Shown here: piece after piece, positions 1 to 6,275 of the stretch
Layout: each line of letters starts with the position of its first letter
Numbering within the stretch: the stretch's first letter is position 1
NCBI GenBank assembly: GCA_050942695.1
Contig: JBMNNU010000166.1
Coordinates: forward strand, 1-7,045
Source of the DNA: JBMNNU01 sp050942695
GTDB taxonomy: Bacteria; Chloroflexota; UBA6077
Direction of reading: 5' to 3'
Length of the DNA stretch: 7,045 nucleotides
Notes under the pieces: model-generated
Databases searched by the model: none
The model's input: the letters and a program-made list of their open reading frames with translations, nothing else
Told to the model about the DNA's origin: nothing
Position numbers and translations under genes: made by a program

Positions 1-1
1 C

Positions 2-1102
2 CTGCTGCCGGAGGATATCGATACTCAGCTTCGACGACGCCAGATGGGTTACGGCCGCGGCGGAAGGATGCGGATAGAGCAGGACAGAGTCCAGATCCTA
101 TCGGGTGTCCGACATGGCTTCACTCTCGGCAGTCCGATAAGCCTTCAGATCCAGAATCGTGATTGGGTTAACTGGCAGGAAAAGATGGCGGTGGAACCGG
201 TAGAAAAGCCCGGGGAACCGGTCACTCGGCTTCGTCCGGGGCACGCAGACCTGCCAGGAGTGTTGAAGTATAGCCACGCGGATGCTCGCAACGTTTTGGA
301 AAGGGCAAGCGCCAGGGAGACGGCTATGAGGGTAGCTGTTGGATCCGTGGCGCGAAAGCTACTCTCCTATTTTGGGATAGAGGTGCGCAGCCAGACCATA
401 TCTATCGGCCATGTGTCCGCAAAGGTGCCCGATTGGATTACCGAGACCAGCCGCGGGACCTGGGGAGGTGACGCCGAGCGGTATTGGAACTCTGTGGAGA
501 GATCGCCCATGAGGTGCCCTGATCCGGATGCGGCCGCAAAGATGATCCAAACGATCGATGAAGCAAGGCAGGCAGGCGACACTCTAGGAGGCGTTTTTCA
601 GATAGTAGCCTACGGCGTTCCGCCTGGCCTGGGAAGCTACGTTCAGTGGGATCGGAAGCTGAACGCACGGCTGGCCGGAGCGTTGATGAGCATCAATTCG
701 GTTAAGGGTGTAGACGTGGGGCTCGGCTTCGAAGGCACCGGTCGACCGGGATCACAATATCACGATGTGATCTTGCGAGATAGGAAAGGGAATTGGCAGC
801 ACCGTAGCAACAACGCTGGAGGTATCGAGGGGGGGATGAGCAACGGTGAACTCATCGTCCTGCGCTGCGTTGCCAAACCGATACCTACCTTGATGAACCC
901 GCTCCCCTCGGTGGATTTGGCGACGAAGCAGCCCGTGGCGGCGGCCCAAGAGCGCAGCGATGTGTGCGTCATTCCCGCTGCAGGGGTGGTTGGGGAAGCG
1001 ATGGTGGCTCTGGTGTTGGCCGATGCTTTTCTGGAGAAGTTCGGCGGCGACTCGGTAGATGAGATCGACCGAAACTACAACGCCTTCATGGACTCGATAT
1101 GA
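2..1102 (+). CDS. aroC: Chorismate synthase, 5'-truncated by the window edge
   Basis: Chorismate synthase catalyses the last common step of the shikimate pathway, converting 5-enolpyruvylshikimate 3-phosphate to chorismate with reduced FMN as cofactor. The frame is open from base 2 and gives 366 residues, beginning LLPEDIDTQLRRRQMGYGRGG. This matches the family shortly after its N-terminus, so roughly the first 25-30 residues (including the GESHGP region) lie outside the window. The ATG at 44 is therefore an internal Met, not the start. Family motifs seen are RVQILSGVRHG, the signature ERASARETAMRVAVGSVARK, GLGSYVQWDRKLNARLA, VKGVDVGLGFEG, RSNNAGGIEGGMSNGE, and the C-terminal PAAGVVGEAMVALVLADAFLEKFGGD. 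No internal damage is visible. The stop overlaps the start of aroK by four bases (ATGA), which suggests translational coupling within an aro operon. Confidence 0.97.
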   Translation: MLPEDIDTQLRRRQMGYGRGGRMRIEQDRVQILSGVRHGFTLGSPISLQIQNRDWVNWQEKMAVEPVEKPGEPVTRLRPGHADLPGVLKYSHADARNVLERASARETAMRVAVGSVARKLLSYFGIEVRSQTISIGHVSAKVPDWITETSRGTWGGDAERYWNSVERSPMRCPDPDAAAKMIQTIDEARQAGDTLGGVFQIVAYGVPPGLGSYVQWDRKLNARLAGALMSINSVKGVDVGLGFEGTGRPGSQYHDVILRDRKGNWQHRSNNAGGIEGGMSNGELIVLRCVAKPIPTLMNPLPSVDLATKQPVAAAQERSDVCVIPAAGVVGEAMVALVLADAFLEKFGGDSVDEIDRNYNAFMDSI

Positions 1103-1629
1103 ACATCGTGTTGATAGGTTTGAGCGGAAGCGGGAAATCCAGCGTAGGCAGGCTACTGGCGACACAGTTGGGGTGGGAGTTCTTCGATACCGACGCAGAC
1201 GTGGAGCGAACGGCCGGCCGTCGGATTCACGAAATATTCTCCGCTGAGGGCGAGGCGACGTTTCGCAGGTTTGAGGCCGAGGCCGTTAAACGGGCTCTTG
1301 GCGGACGCAAACGGGTGGTAGCAGTCGGGGGCGGAGCGATAATGGACCCAATTAACCGCCAAGAGATTTCGAGGGGCAACGTCGTGGTTCTTCTGGAGGC
1401 AAATATCGACACCCTAATCTCCCGATTGACGAAAGACGCAGCCGATGAACCGAGACCGCTGCTAGCATCAGGAGATCCCAGGACTCGATTGCTGGCTCTT
1501 ATGGCTGCGCGAGATCCCATCTACCGGTCGATAGCAGGAATAGTGGTCGATACGGAGGGGCTCGATATCGAGCAGGTGACAGCCAGCATCGCCGGCAAGC
1601 TGAGAAGCTGTTGTGACATAGAGTGGTAA
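1099..1629 (+). CDS. aroK: Shikimate kinase
   Basis: This cytoplasmic kinase phosphorylates shikimate at the 3-OH using ATP, the fifth step of the pathway. The protein is 176 residues, the usual length for a stand-alone enzyme. The Walker A loop is GLSGSGKSS at residues 7-15 with Lys13. The shikimate-binding part includes DTDAD at 30-34, FRRFE at 55-59 and the GGGA loop at 77-80. The lid carries DEPRPLL at 116-122 with Arg119, and the late adenine-side motif is ARDPIYR at 137-143. The ATG overlaps the aroC stop (ATGA). No strong Shine-Dalgarno sequence precedes it, so translation probably depends on ribosomes finishing aroC. The C-terminal tail (CCDIEW) is not a recognisable motif. AroK and AroL are isofunctional; the symbol aroK is chosen by context. 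Confidence 0.96.
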   Translation: MNIVLIGLSGSGKSSVGRLLATQLGWEFFDTDADVERTAGRRIHEIFSAEGEATFRRFEAEAVKRALGGRKRVVAVGGGAIMDPINRQEISRGNVVVLLEANIDTLISRLTKDAADEPRPLLASGDPRTRLLALMAARDPIYRSIAGIVVDTEGLDIEQVTASIAGKLRSCCDIEW

Positions 1630-1660
1630 GAAATTATAGGAATATTCTCTGGGAGAAAAG

Positions 1661-2749
1661 ATGAACCGGATAGAGATAGTGGCGGCCGCGGGGCGATACG
1701 ATGTGCTGGTGGGGCGAGGGCTGCTCGCATCCGTCGGGAAGCTGCTCTGTGATGCAGGGCTCCGGGGGAACGTCAAACTGGTGGCAGACGAGCAGGTGCA
1801 CCATCGGTATGGCGGCGCTTTGGAGGAGCGGCTACGGGAGGATGATTTTAAGGTTTCTACCTTTCGGGTGCAGAGCGGCGAATCCAGCAAGTCGCTGAAA
1901 ATGGCATCCAGGATTTACGATTGGTTGGTAGAAACCGGAACTGAGAGACGCGACCTCCTGATAGCTCTCGGAGGGGGTGTAGTTGGTGACTTAGCTGGCT
2001 TTGTGGCTGCTACTTTCCTGCGAGGCCTCCGGTTTGTCCAGTTGCCTACCAGTCTGCTAGCGCAGGTGGACTCGAGTGTCGGAGGGAAAGTTGCCGTTAA
2101 CCACCCTCGCGGGAAGAATCTAATCGGCGCTTTCTATCCGCCATCCCTGGTTGTGGCGGATACCGATACCCTTGCCACACTTCCGGCGAGGGAGCTATCC
2201 GCAGCCATGGCTGAGATTATTAAGACCGGGGTTATCCTGGACAGCGATCTGTTCCAACGACTCGAGCGCGATGTTGAGCTGCTGCTGGGGCTTAAGGGAA
2301 CGACTATGGATGAGGTTATCGGTCGCTGTATCGAGCTCAAAGTATCTGTAGTAGGGAAAGACGAGAAAGAAGCTGGGCTGAGGGCCATCCTCAACTACGG
2401 CCACACGATCGGCCACGCCGTTGAGGCTGTCACATCGTATACCTCTTACAAGCATGGAGAGGCCGTGGCGGTAGGTATGGTGGGTGCAGCAGAAGTCGCG
2501 GTGCGTATAGGGATGCTAAAGCCGGACGTTGCCCGGCGGCAGAAGGAGCTGCTTAGGATGTATAGGTTGCCCACTTCTTGTCCGGGTTTGGATGCGGAAC
2601 AGTTGCTGGAGGCAATGGGCCACGACAAAAAGCTCCAACAGGGAAAGCTTACTTGGGTGTTGCCCGACGGTATCGGGAAAGTAGACATAAAGCGCGATGT
2701 GCCCCTGGAAGTAGTGCGAGAGGTGTTGCAGTCGTTGGTTACCGAGTGA
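1661..2749 (+). CDS. aroB: 3-dehydroquinate synthase
   Basis: AroB converts DAHP to 3-dehydroquinate, the second step of the shikimate pathway, using NAD+ and a divalent metal (usually zinc). The protein is 362 residues, normal for the family. Motifs in order are SGESSKSL (72-79), the nucleotide-binding glycine loop GGGVVGD (104-110), PTSLLAQVDSSVGGKVAVNHPRGK (129-152, inclusive of the substrate-contacting lysine and arginine), AEIIKTG (184-190), LNYGHTIGHAVE (244-255) and KHGEAVAVGM (264-273). The expected metal ligands Glu185, His248 and His265 are all present, as is the HDKK motif at 321-324. The start is supported by GGGAG at 1651-1655, five bases before the ATG. It lies 31 bases after aroK and is presumably in the same transcript. 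Confidence 0.97.
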   Translation: MNRIEIVAAAGRYDVLVGRGLLASVGKLLCDAGLRGNVKLVADEQVHHRYGGALEERLREDDFKVSTFRVQSGESSKSLKMASRIYDWLVETGTERRDLLIALGGGVVGDLAGFVAATFLRGLRFVQLPTSLLAQVDSSVGGKVAVNHPRGKNLIGAFYPPSLVVADTDTLATLPARELSAAMAEIIKTGVILDSDLFQRLERDVELLLGLKGTTMDEVIGRCIELKVSVVGKDEKEAGLRAILNYGHTIGHAVEAVTSYTSYKHGEAVAVGMVGAAEVAVRIGMLKPDVARRQKELLRMYRLPTSCPGLDAEQLLEAMGHDKKLQQGKLTWVLPDGIGKVDIKRDVPLEVVREVLQSLVTE

Positions 2750-2797
2750 TGGGGGATAAGCAACAGGTATCAGCACGCAGGACGCAGCATTCCGCAT

Positions 2798-2805
2798 GGG
2801 AGAAG
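2798..2805 (+). promoter_or_regulatory. Ribosome binding site that fixes the aroQ start
   Basis: GGGAGAAG lies five bases before the ATG at 2811. An in-frame ATG at 2796 would add five residues (MGEVV), but it overlaps this site and has no comparable purine run of its own. The family also normally starts within a few residues of the NGPNLNLLG motif. The start at 2811 is therefore preferred. Confidence 0.8.
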
Positions 2806-2810
2806 TTGTA

Positions 2811-3257
2811 ATGAAGATAGCGGTAGTAAACGGCCCCAACCTTAATCTATTAGGCAAACGGGAAACCGATATTTACGGCACAATGACCTTAGCCGCGATA
2901 GAGAACTTATTGGGAGAGAAAGCCCGTGAAGCGGGGGTCGAAATTCAGTTCTTTCAAAGCAATAGCGAAGGTGCGATAATTGACTATATTCAGGGGTTAG
3001 AGGGTGAGGTAGACGGGCTAATAATCAACCCAGCAGCCCTCACTCATTACAGCGTAGCGCTGAGAGACGCCCTTACCTACCTAACTATACCGATTATCGA
3101 GGTACATCTCTCGAATATCTACTCCAGGGAACCATTTCGACATGTGTCGTTAACAGCGCCGGTAGTCACCGGTCAACTTTCCGGGATGGGTCATATCGGA
3201 TACGTCCTTGCACTTCAGGGACTAATAGCCCTTGTGAAAAGTCGACAAGTAACCTAA
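2811..3257 (+). CDS. aroQ: Type II 3-dehydroquinate dehydratase
   Basis: This small dodecameric-family enzyme dehydrates 3-dehydroquinate to 3-dehydroshikimate, the third step of the pathway. From the ATG at 2811 it has 148 residues, typical for type II enzymes and unrelated in fold to type I (AroD). The N-terminal signature NGPNLNLLGKRE is at 7-18, with the expected catalytic Arg17 and Tyr22 (IYG). QSNSEGAIID (49-58) is the substrate loop, where the family more often has QSNHEG. INPAALTHYSVALRDAL (72-88) includes Asn73 and His79, and IEVHLSNIYSREPFRH (96-111) includes the proposed general acid His99. The gene is visibly more AT-rich than its neighbours: by hand count bases 2821-3240 are about 48% GC. 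It follows aroB by 61 bases. Confidence 0.96.
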   Translation: MKIAVVNGPNLNLLGKRETDIYGTMTLAAIENLLGEKAREAGVEIQFFQSNSEGAIIDYIQGLEGEVDGLIINPAALTHYSVALRDALTYLTIPIIEVHLSNIYSREPFRHVSLTAPVVTGQLSGMGHIGYVLALQGLIALVKSRQVT

Positions 3258-3292
3258 TCTAATTACAGGGAGCTCACCAACCCTTACTCCCC

Positions 3293-3296
3293 GGAG
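3293..3296 (+). promoter_or_regulatory. Ribosome binding site for the GTG-started kinase
   Basis: GGAG lies six bases before a GTG codon at 3303. No ATG nearby in this frame has a better site. The reading frame from the GTG starts directly into an amphipathic helix (AEALEKVYEAIWAQTAKLL), which looks like the true N-terminus of a GAF-like domain. Confidence 0.7.
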
Positions 3297-3302
3297 AAAA
3301 TC

Positions 3303-4961
3303 GTGGCAGAAGCGCTCGAAAAGGTGTACGAGGCTATCTGGGCCCAGACGGCGAAACTGCTAGGTGCGGAGTCCTTCTCCGTCGCCCTATGTGGCCCCGG
3401 CCCGAATCAGATCACCTACGAGTTCCTTATCGATAGGGGTGTAAGGCAAGTTCCCCAGACGCGAGAACTCGGGGATGGTTTGAGCGACCTGGTTGTACGT
3501 ATGGGTAAGCCGTTGCTCGTCCGTAGCTTCCAGCTCGAAGATGGGAGCTACCCGCTCTCTTGGATGGGCGCTCCGATGCTCTCCGGCGATCAAGTCCTCG
3601 GGCTAGTCACCGTCCAACGCTACCGGGAAGGGGCGTACCAGCAAAAAGATCTCTCCATCCTCTCTACGTTAGCCGTTTGGGCTGCTTCCGCGATCGAGTC
3701 GAGGCGCTCCTATCAGATCCAAAAGCAGGAGGCGGAATCCTCAGCGGTTCTCCTTCGAGTTACTCGAGCTCTAACATCTGAGATCGAGGAGCCGAATCTG
3801 CTGAGGTCGATAGTTGAAATAGCCCCAACAGTTGTTGAGTGTGATCGATGCTCTACCTGGCGATGGGTGGCAGAGCGTAAGGAGTTCGAACCAAGCTGGC
3901 GCTGCAATGGCCATTCCAAGAAAGCCGAGGAGTTCGAGTCGGCTCCTCTAAGGTTGGAAGGGGTGCCCGCTATCGGTCGGTTGCTGGAAACGAAGGATGT
4001 AGTAGCCGTCAGTGATGGCGACATCGAGCAGCTAGGCACTCTACGGGATTCGCTTTCTCAGGAGCTTCGCTATGCTGCGCTGGTTCCATTGATGCTCGAA
4101 GGGGAGTTGATGGGTTTGATCGCTGTGGTCAGGGCTCTTGAAGCTAACAGCTTCACGCCTCGAGAGATTGACCTCCTCAGGACGCTGGCCGATATCGCAG
4201 CTCTTGCTATGCAGAACCTGCGTCATCATCGACAAAAGGGCGAGGCTGCCGCGCTACGTGAGCTTAGCGAAATGAAATCGCGGTTGATCTCTACGATTTC
4301 CCATGAACTGCGGACTCCTCTCAGTTTCGTGCAGGCAGGTAGCGAATTGCTGATGCAACGCCTGCTCGATCCGGAACAGTTACAGCAGGTAGCCGGCCTG
4401 GTGAATCAGGGCTCCGTGCGACTGGCGGAGATCGTCGACGATATCATCCTGTTTGCTGACCTTCAGTCGGGTTTGATGTCGTTTACCCCCGCTCCTACCG
4501 ATCCAACCTCATTGGTGATAGAAGTTGTCGATGAAGTGGCTGGGGTGAGCGATAGCCATCGAGTAGCAGTCAATGCGGCTGATTCCCTCTCTACCGTCCT
4601 CGTCGATGAGGCAAAATTAAAATCCATATTGGTGAGACTAATACGCAACGCTCTAAACTTTTCCCCTAGCGACTCCCCTATAGAAATCGATATTTCTTTC
4701 CAGGAGAATCGGCTGCGTATCGATGTCAGCGACAGAGGCTTCGGCATTCCCAGAGAAGAGATGGATCGGCTATTCGATCCCTTCTTCCGAGGAGAAGCAA
4801 ACCAGGTCAGATACGTTCCTGGTGCCGGACTCGGACTATCTATAGTGAAGCAACTGGTAGAAGCCATGGGTGGTGAGATAATAGTCGACAGCAAATCAGG
4901 GAAAGGCACGACTGCGGCGATCTCCATACCAGTCCAAAAAGCCGACGGGCTTCAGCCGTAG
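3303..4961 (+). CDS. Soluble sensor histidine kinase with two GAF-like domains
   Basis: This 552-residue protein is built like a two-component sensor kinase that would autophosphorylate and pass the phosphate to a response regulator. There is no signal peptide or membrane segment, so it should sense something in the cytoplasm. Residues 1-135 form a probable divergent GAF domain and residues about 145-305 a second GAF domain ending in the typical FTPREIDLLRTLADIAALAMQN helix. The HisKA domain (about 320-388) has the H-box STISHELRTPL with His334. The ATPase domain (about 400-545) has the N-box RNALNFSP (Asn449), G1 box DRGFGIP (477-483), F box LFDPFF (490-495) and G2 box GAGLGLS (507-513). All catalytic motifs are intact. 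No response regulator is visible in the window. It starts 45 bases after aroQ with no terminator between, so it may be co-transcribed with the aro genes. The ligand is unknown. Confidence 0.93.
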   Translation: MAEALEKVYEAIWAQTAKLLGAESFSVALCGPGPNQITYEFLIDRGVRQVPQTRELGDGLSDLVVRMGKPLLVRSFQLEDGSYPLSWMGAPMLSGDQVLGLVTVQRYREGAYQQKDLSILSTLAVWAASAIESRRSYQIQKQEAESSAVLLRVTRALTSEIEEPNLLRSIVEIAPTVVECDRCSTWRWVAERKEFEPSWRCNGHSKKAEEFESAPLRLEGVPAIGRLLETKDVVAVSDGDIEQLGTLRDSLSQELRYAALVPLMLEGELMGLIAVVRALEANSFTPREIDLLRTLADIAALAMQNLRHHRQKGEAAALRELSEMKSRLISTISHELRTPLSFVQAGSELLMQRLLDPEQLQQVAGLVNQGSVRLAEIVDDIILFADLQSGLMSFTPAPTDPTSLVIEVVDEVAGVSDSHRVAVNAADSLSTVLVDEAKLKSILVRLIRNALNFSPSDSPIEIDISFQENRLRIDVSDRGFGIPREEMDRLFDPFFRGEANQVRYVPGAGLGLSIVKQLVEAMGGEIIVDSKSGKGTTAAISIPVQKADGLQP

Positions 4962-4988
4962 AGATAGAGACCGTCGAACGCCTCGCCG

Positions 4989-5017
4989 TTGACAAGGAAG
5001 ATGCATGCTGATAGAGT
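4989..5017 (+). promoter_or_regulatory. Sigma70-type promoter for the B12 uptake operon
   Basis: A perfect -35 hexamer TTGACA (4989-4994) is followed after 17 bases by TAGAGT (5012-5017), which matches four of six positions of TATAAT. Transcription would begin near 5023-5026, just before the riboswitch aptamer, which is where a leader promoter should be. It starts 27 bases after the kinase stop codon, so the uptake genes need not depend on read-through from upstream. The call rests on sequence match and position only. Confidence 0.7.
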
Positions 5018-5033
5018 GATCGTATTAAAAAGC

Positions 5034-5153
5034 GGTAACGGTGACCCTGTCCGAAAGGCTGGGCTGAAAAGGGGAAGTCCGGTGCGATACCGGCGCTGTC
5101 CCGCAACTGTGACTGGTCGAATTGGGCCAGAAGCCAGGATACCTGCCGTTACT
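5034..5153 (+). promoter_or_regulatory. Cobalamin riboswitch aptamer
   Basis: This leader RNA should bind a cobalamin and reduce expression of the downstream importer when B12 is plentiful. The closing helix is GTAACGG (5035-5041) with CCGTTAC (5146-5152), extended by a G-U pair at 5034/5153. Inside are a hairpin with a GAAA tetraloop at 5051-5058, P4 as GGGA (5072-5075) with TCCC (5099-5102), P5 as CCGG (5079-5082) with CCGG (5090-5093) and loop L5 TGCGATA (5083-5089). The B12-box-like core is CCGCAACTGTGA (5101-5112), and the near-invariant 3' core AGCCAGGATACCTGCC is at 5132-5147. A variable hairpin pairs 5113-5118 with 5125-5130. These are the features of Rfam family RF00174. Which cobalamin form is preferred cannot be decided from this reading. 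The next gene is a B12-binding protein, which supports the call. Confidence 0.95.
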
Positions 5154-5215
5154 AAGGTGCCGTAGGCCTTCGAGAGAGAGGACGCTGGCAGAACGAGCGT
5201 ACCAGCGGCTCGTGC

Positions 5216-5251
5216 CCCTTGCCACCAACTCGCAGGCAAGGGTTTTTCTTT
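5216..5251 (+). terminator. Intrinsic terminator in the riboswitch expression platform
   Basis: CCCTTGCC (5216-5223) pairs perfectly with GGCAAGGG (5235-5242) around an 11-base loop, followed by TTTTTCTTT (5243-5251). It lies between the aptamer and the first uptake gene, so it most likely acts as an attenuator that stops transcription when cobalamin is bound. The 3' side of the loop is TCGCA (5230-5234), an exact complement of TGCGA in aptamer loop L5. This suggests that the terminator hairpin is also the kissing-loop partner (P13) of the aptamer. Confidence 0.88.
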
Positions 5252-5278
5252 GCTGCTCTCACCTCCAGGGTAACAGGC

Positions 5279-5303
5279 ACCTCGCAAGTTTGCCCGAGGA
5301 GGT
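5279..5303 (+). promoter_or_regulatory. Hairpin overlapping the btuF ribosome binding site
   Basis: The Shine-Dalgarno sequence GAGGAGGT (5296-5303) lies six bases before a TTG at 5310, and decides that unusual start codon. Upstream ACCTC (5279-5283) can pair with GAGGT (5299-5303), or alternatively CCTCG (5280-5284) with CGAGG (5295-5299). Either pairing would partly hide the ribosome binding site. The stems are only five base pairs, so a regulatory role is an inference; the ribosome binding site itself is clear. Confidence 0.6.
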
Positions 5304-5309
5304 AATCAT

Positions 5310-6260
5310 TTGCGTTCCTATCTTGCCCTGACTATCACATCGGTATTAATGCTTGCGCTGTCCTGCGCCCCACCTCCGGCTCCACCGGCTATTAGCTCAC
5401 CACAATCGAACGGCGGGCAAACTCCGTCCGGAGGCGAGGCCGGCTTCCCGATTACCATCACTGACGAAACCGGCCGGGAGTTCTCATTGCAAAAGGAACC
5501 GCAACGTCTCGTTTCCCTTTCCGCACACAACACAGAGATCCTGTATGCCCTTAACCTGGAAGAGAGGGTGGTAGCAGTAGACGACTATTCGGACTACCCC
5601 CCTGCCGTCGAAGACAAACCCAGGGTGGGCGGCTTCTCTTCACCGGATCTCGAGAAAATTATCGCTGCCGAGCCCGATCTGGTGCTGGCTTCGAACATTC
5701 ACACCAAAAAGATCGTTGGGGAGTTAGAACGGCACGGGCTAAAGGTGATGGTGGCGGACTCCCCGGACGTGAAGGGGGTTCTAGACCGGATAAGGCTTGT
5801 GGGAAAAGCCACGGGGCGCATCCAGGAAGCCGAGGCTCTAACCAACAGCATGAAAGCCAGGATTAATGCTGTGGAGGCCCGGATGACCGGGGTAAAGCCG
5901 GTTAGGGTTTTCTACGAGCTTTCACCAACACTTCACACCGCCGGCAGCGGGACTTTCATGGACGATATGATCCGGGTTGCGGGAGGTATCAACGTAGCGG
6001 CGGACGCAGGGAAGGGCTGGCCGCAGATCAATCAGGAAGCACTTTTCCTGAGCGATCCGGAGGTAATTCTGTTGGGCGACCACAGCGCTGGTGAGACACC
6101 GGAGCAGGTGATGGCCAGGCCTGGATGGAATCAGATAACAGCGGTAAAAGATGGAAGAGTCCACGTCGTCGACCCGAATCTCGCCAACCGGCCGGGACCG
6201 CGAGTAGTAGATGGTTTGGATATGGTGGCCAAATTCATCCATCCGGAAAAGTACCAGTAG
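5310..6260 (+). CDS. btuF: Cobalamin-binding ABC transporter lipoprotein, BtuF-like
   Basis: This is a substrate-binding protein of the type that captures vitamin B12 or related corrinoids outside the membrane and delivers them to the BtuC permease. It has 316 residues. The N-terminus is a lipoprotein signal (hydrophobic residues 5-17, lipobox ALSC with Cys19). A Pro/Ser/Gly-rich tether (about 20-46) follows, then a periplasmic-binding domain of the Peribp_2 class from about 47. Family features are PQRLVSLSAHNTEILYALNLEERVVAVDDYSDYP (64-97), RVGGFSSPDLEKIIAAEPDLVLAS (105-128) and the C-lobe with RPGWNQITAVKDGRVHVVD (270-288). Glu76 and Glu243 are placed like the conserved glutamates that dock on permease arginines. 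The start is TTG, chosen for its strong ribosome binding site and position before the signal peptide. The riboswitch upstream argues for B12 over iron-siderophore, which the fold alone does not exclude. Confidence 0.9.
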   Translation: MRSYLALTITSVLMLALSCAPPPAPPAISSPQSNGGQTPSGGEAGFPITITDETGREFSLQKEPQRLVSLSAHNTEILYALNLEERVVAVDDYSDYPPAVEDKPRVGGFSSPDLEKIIAAEPDLVLASNIHTKKIVGELERHGLKVMVADSPDVKGVLDRIRLVGKATGRIQEAEALTNSMKARINAVEARMTGVKPVRVFYELSPTLHTAGSGTFMDDMIRVAGGINVAADAGKGWPQINQEALFLSDPEVILLGDHSAGETPEQVMARPGWNQITAVKDGRVHVVDPNLANRPGPRVVDGLDMVAKFIHPEKYQ

Positions 6261-6275
6261 GGGGTAGGCCGGGTT

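Noticed and set aside
44..1102. A complete aroC beginning at the ATG at 44.
   Set aside because: The frame is open upstream to base 2 and encodes conserved chorismate synthase sequence there, so this ATG is internal and the gene is truncated by the window edge.
752..1165. A 137-codon open frame on the - strand inside aroC and the start of aroK.
   Set aside because: It lies fully antisense to strongly conserved coding sequence, has no recognisable domain, and is explained by codon bias of the real genes.
1611..1640. Possible internal promoter before aroB (TTGTGA, 18 bases, TATAGG).
   Set aside because: Both hexamers match only four of six consensus positions, the spacing is not ideal, and the tight aro spacing already explains expression.
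2750..2810. The 61-base gap between aroB and aroQ, checked for a promoter, terminator or small gene.
   Set aside because: No stem with a T-run, no convincing promoter and no small reading frame with a ribosome binding site was seen apart from the aroQ signal itself.
4943..4976. Inverted repeat CGACGG / CCGTCG at the end of the kinase gene, considered as a terminator.
   Set aside because: The stem is 6 bp with a 22-base loop and no T-run follows, so it does not look like an intrinsic terminator.
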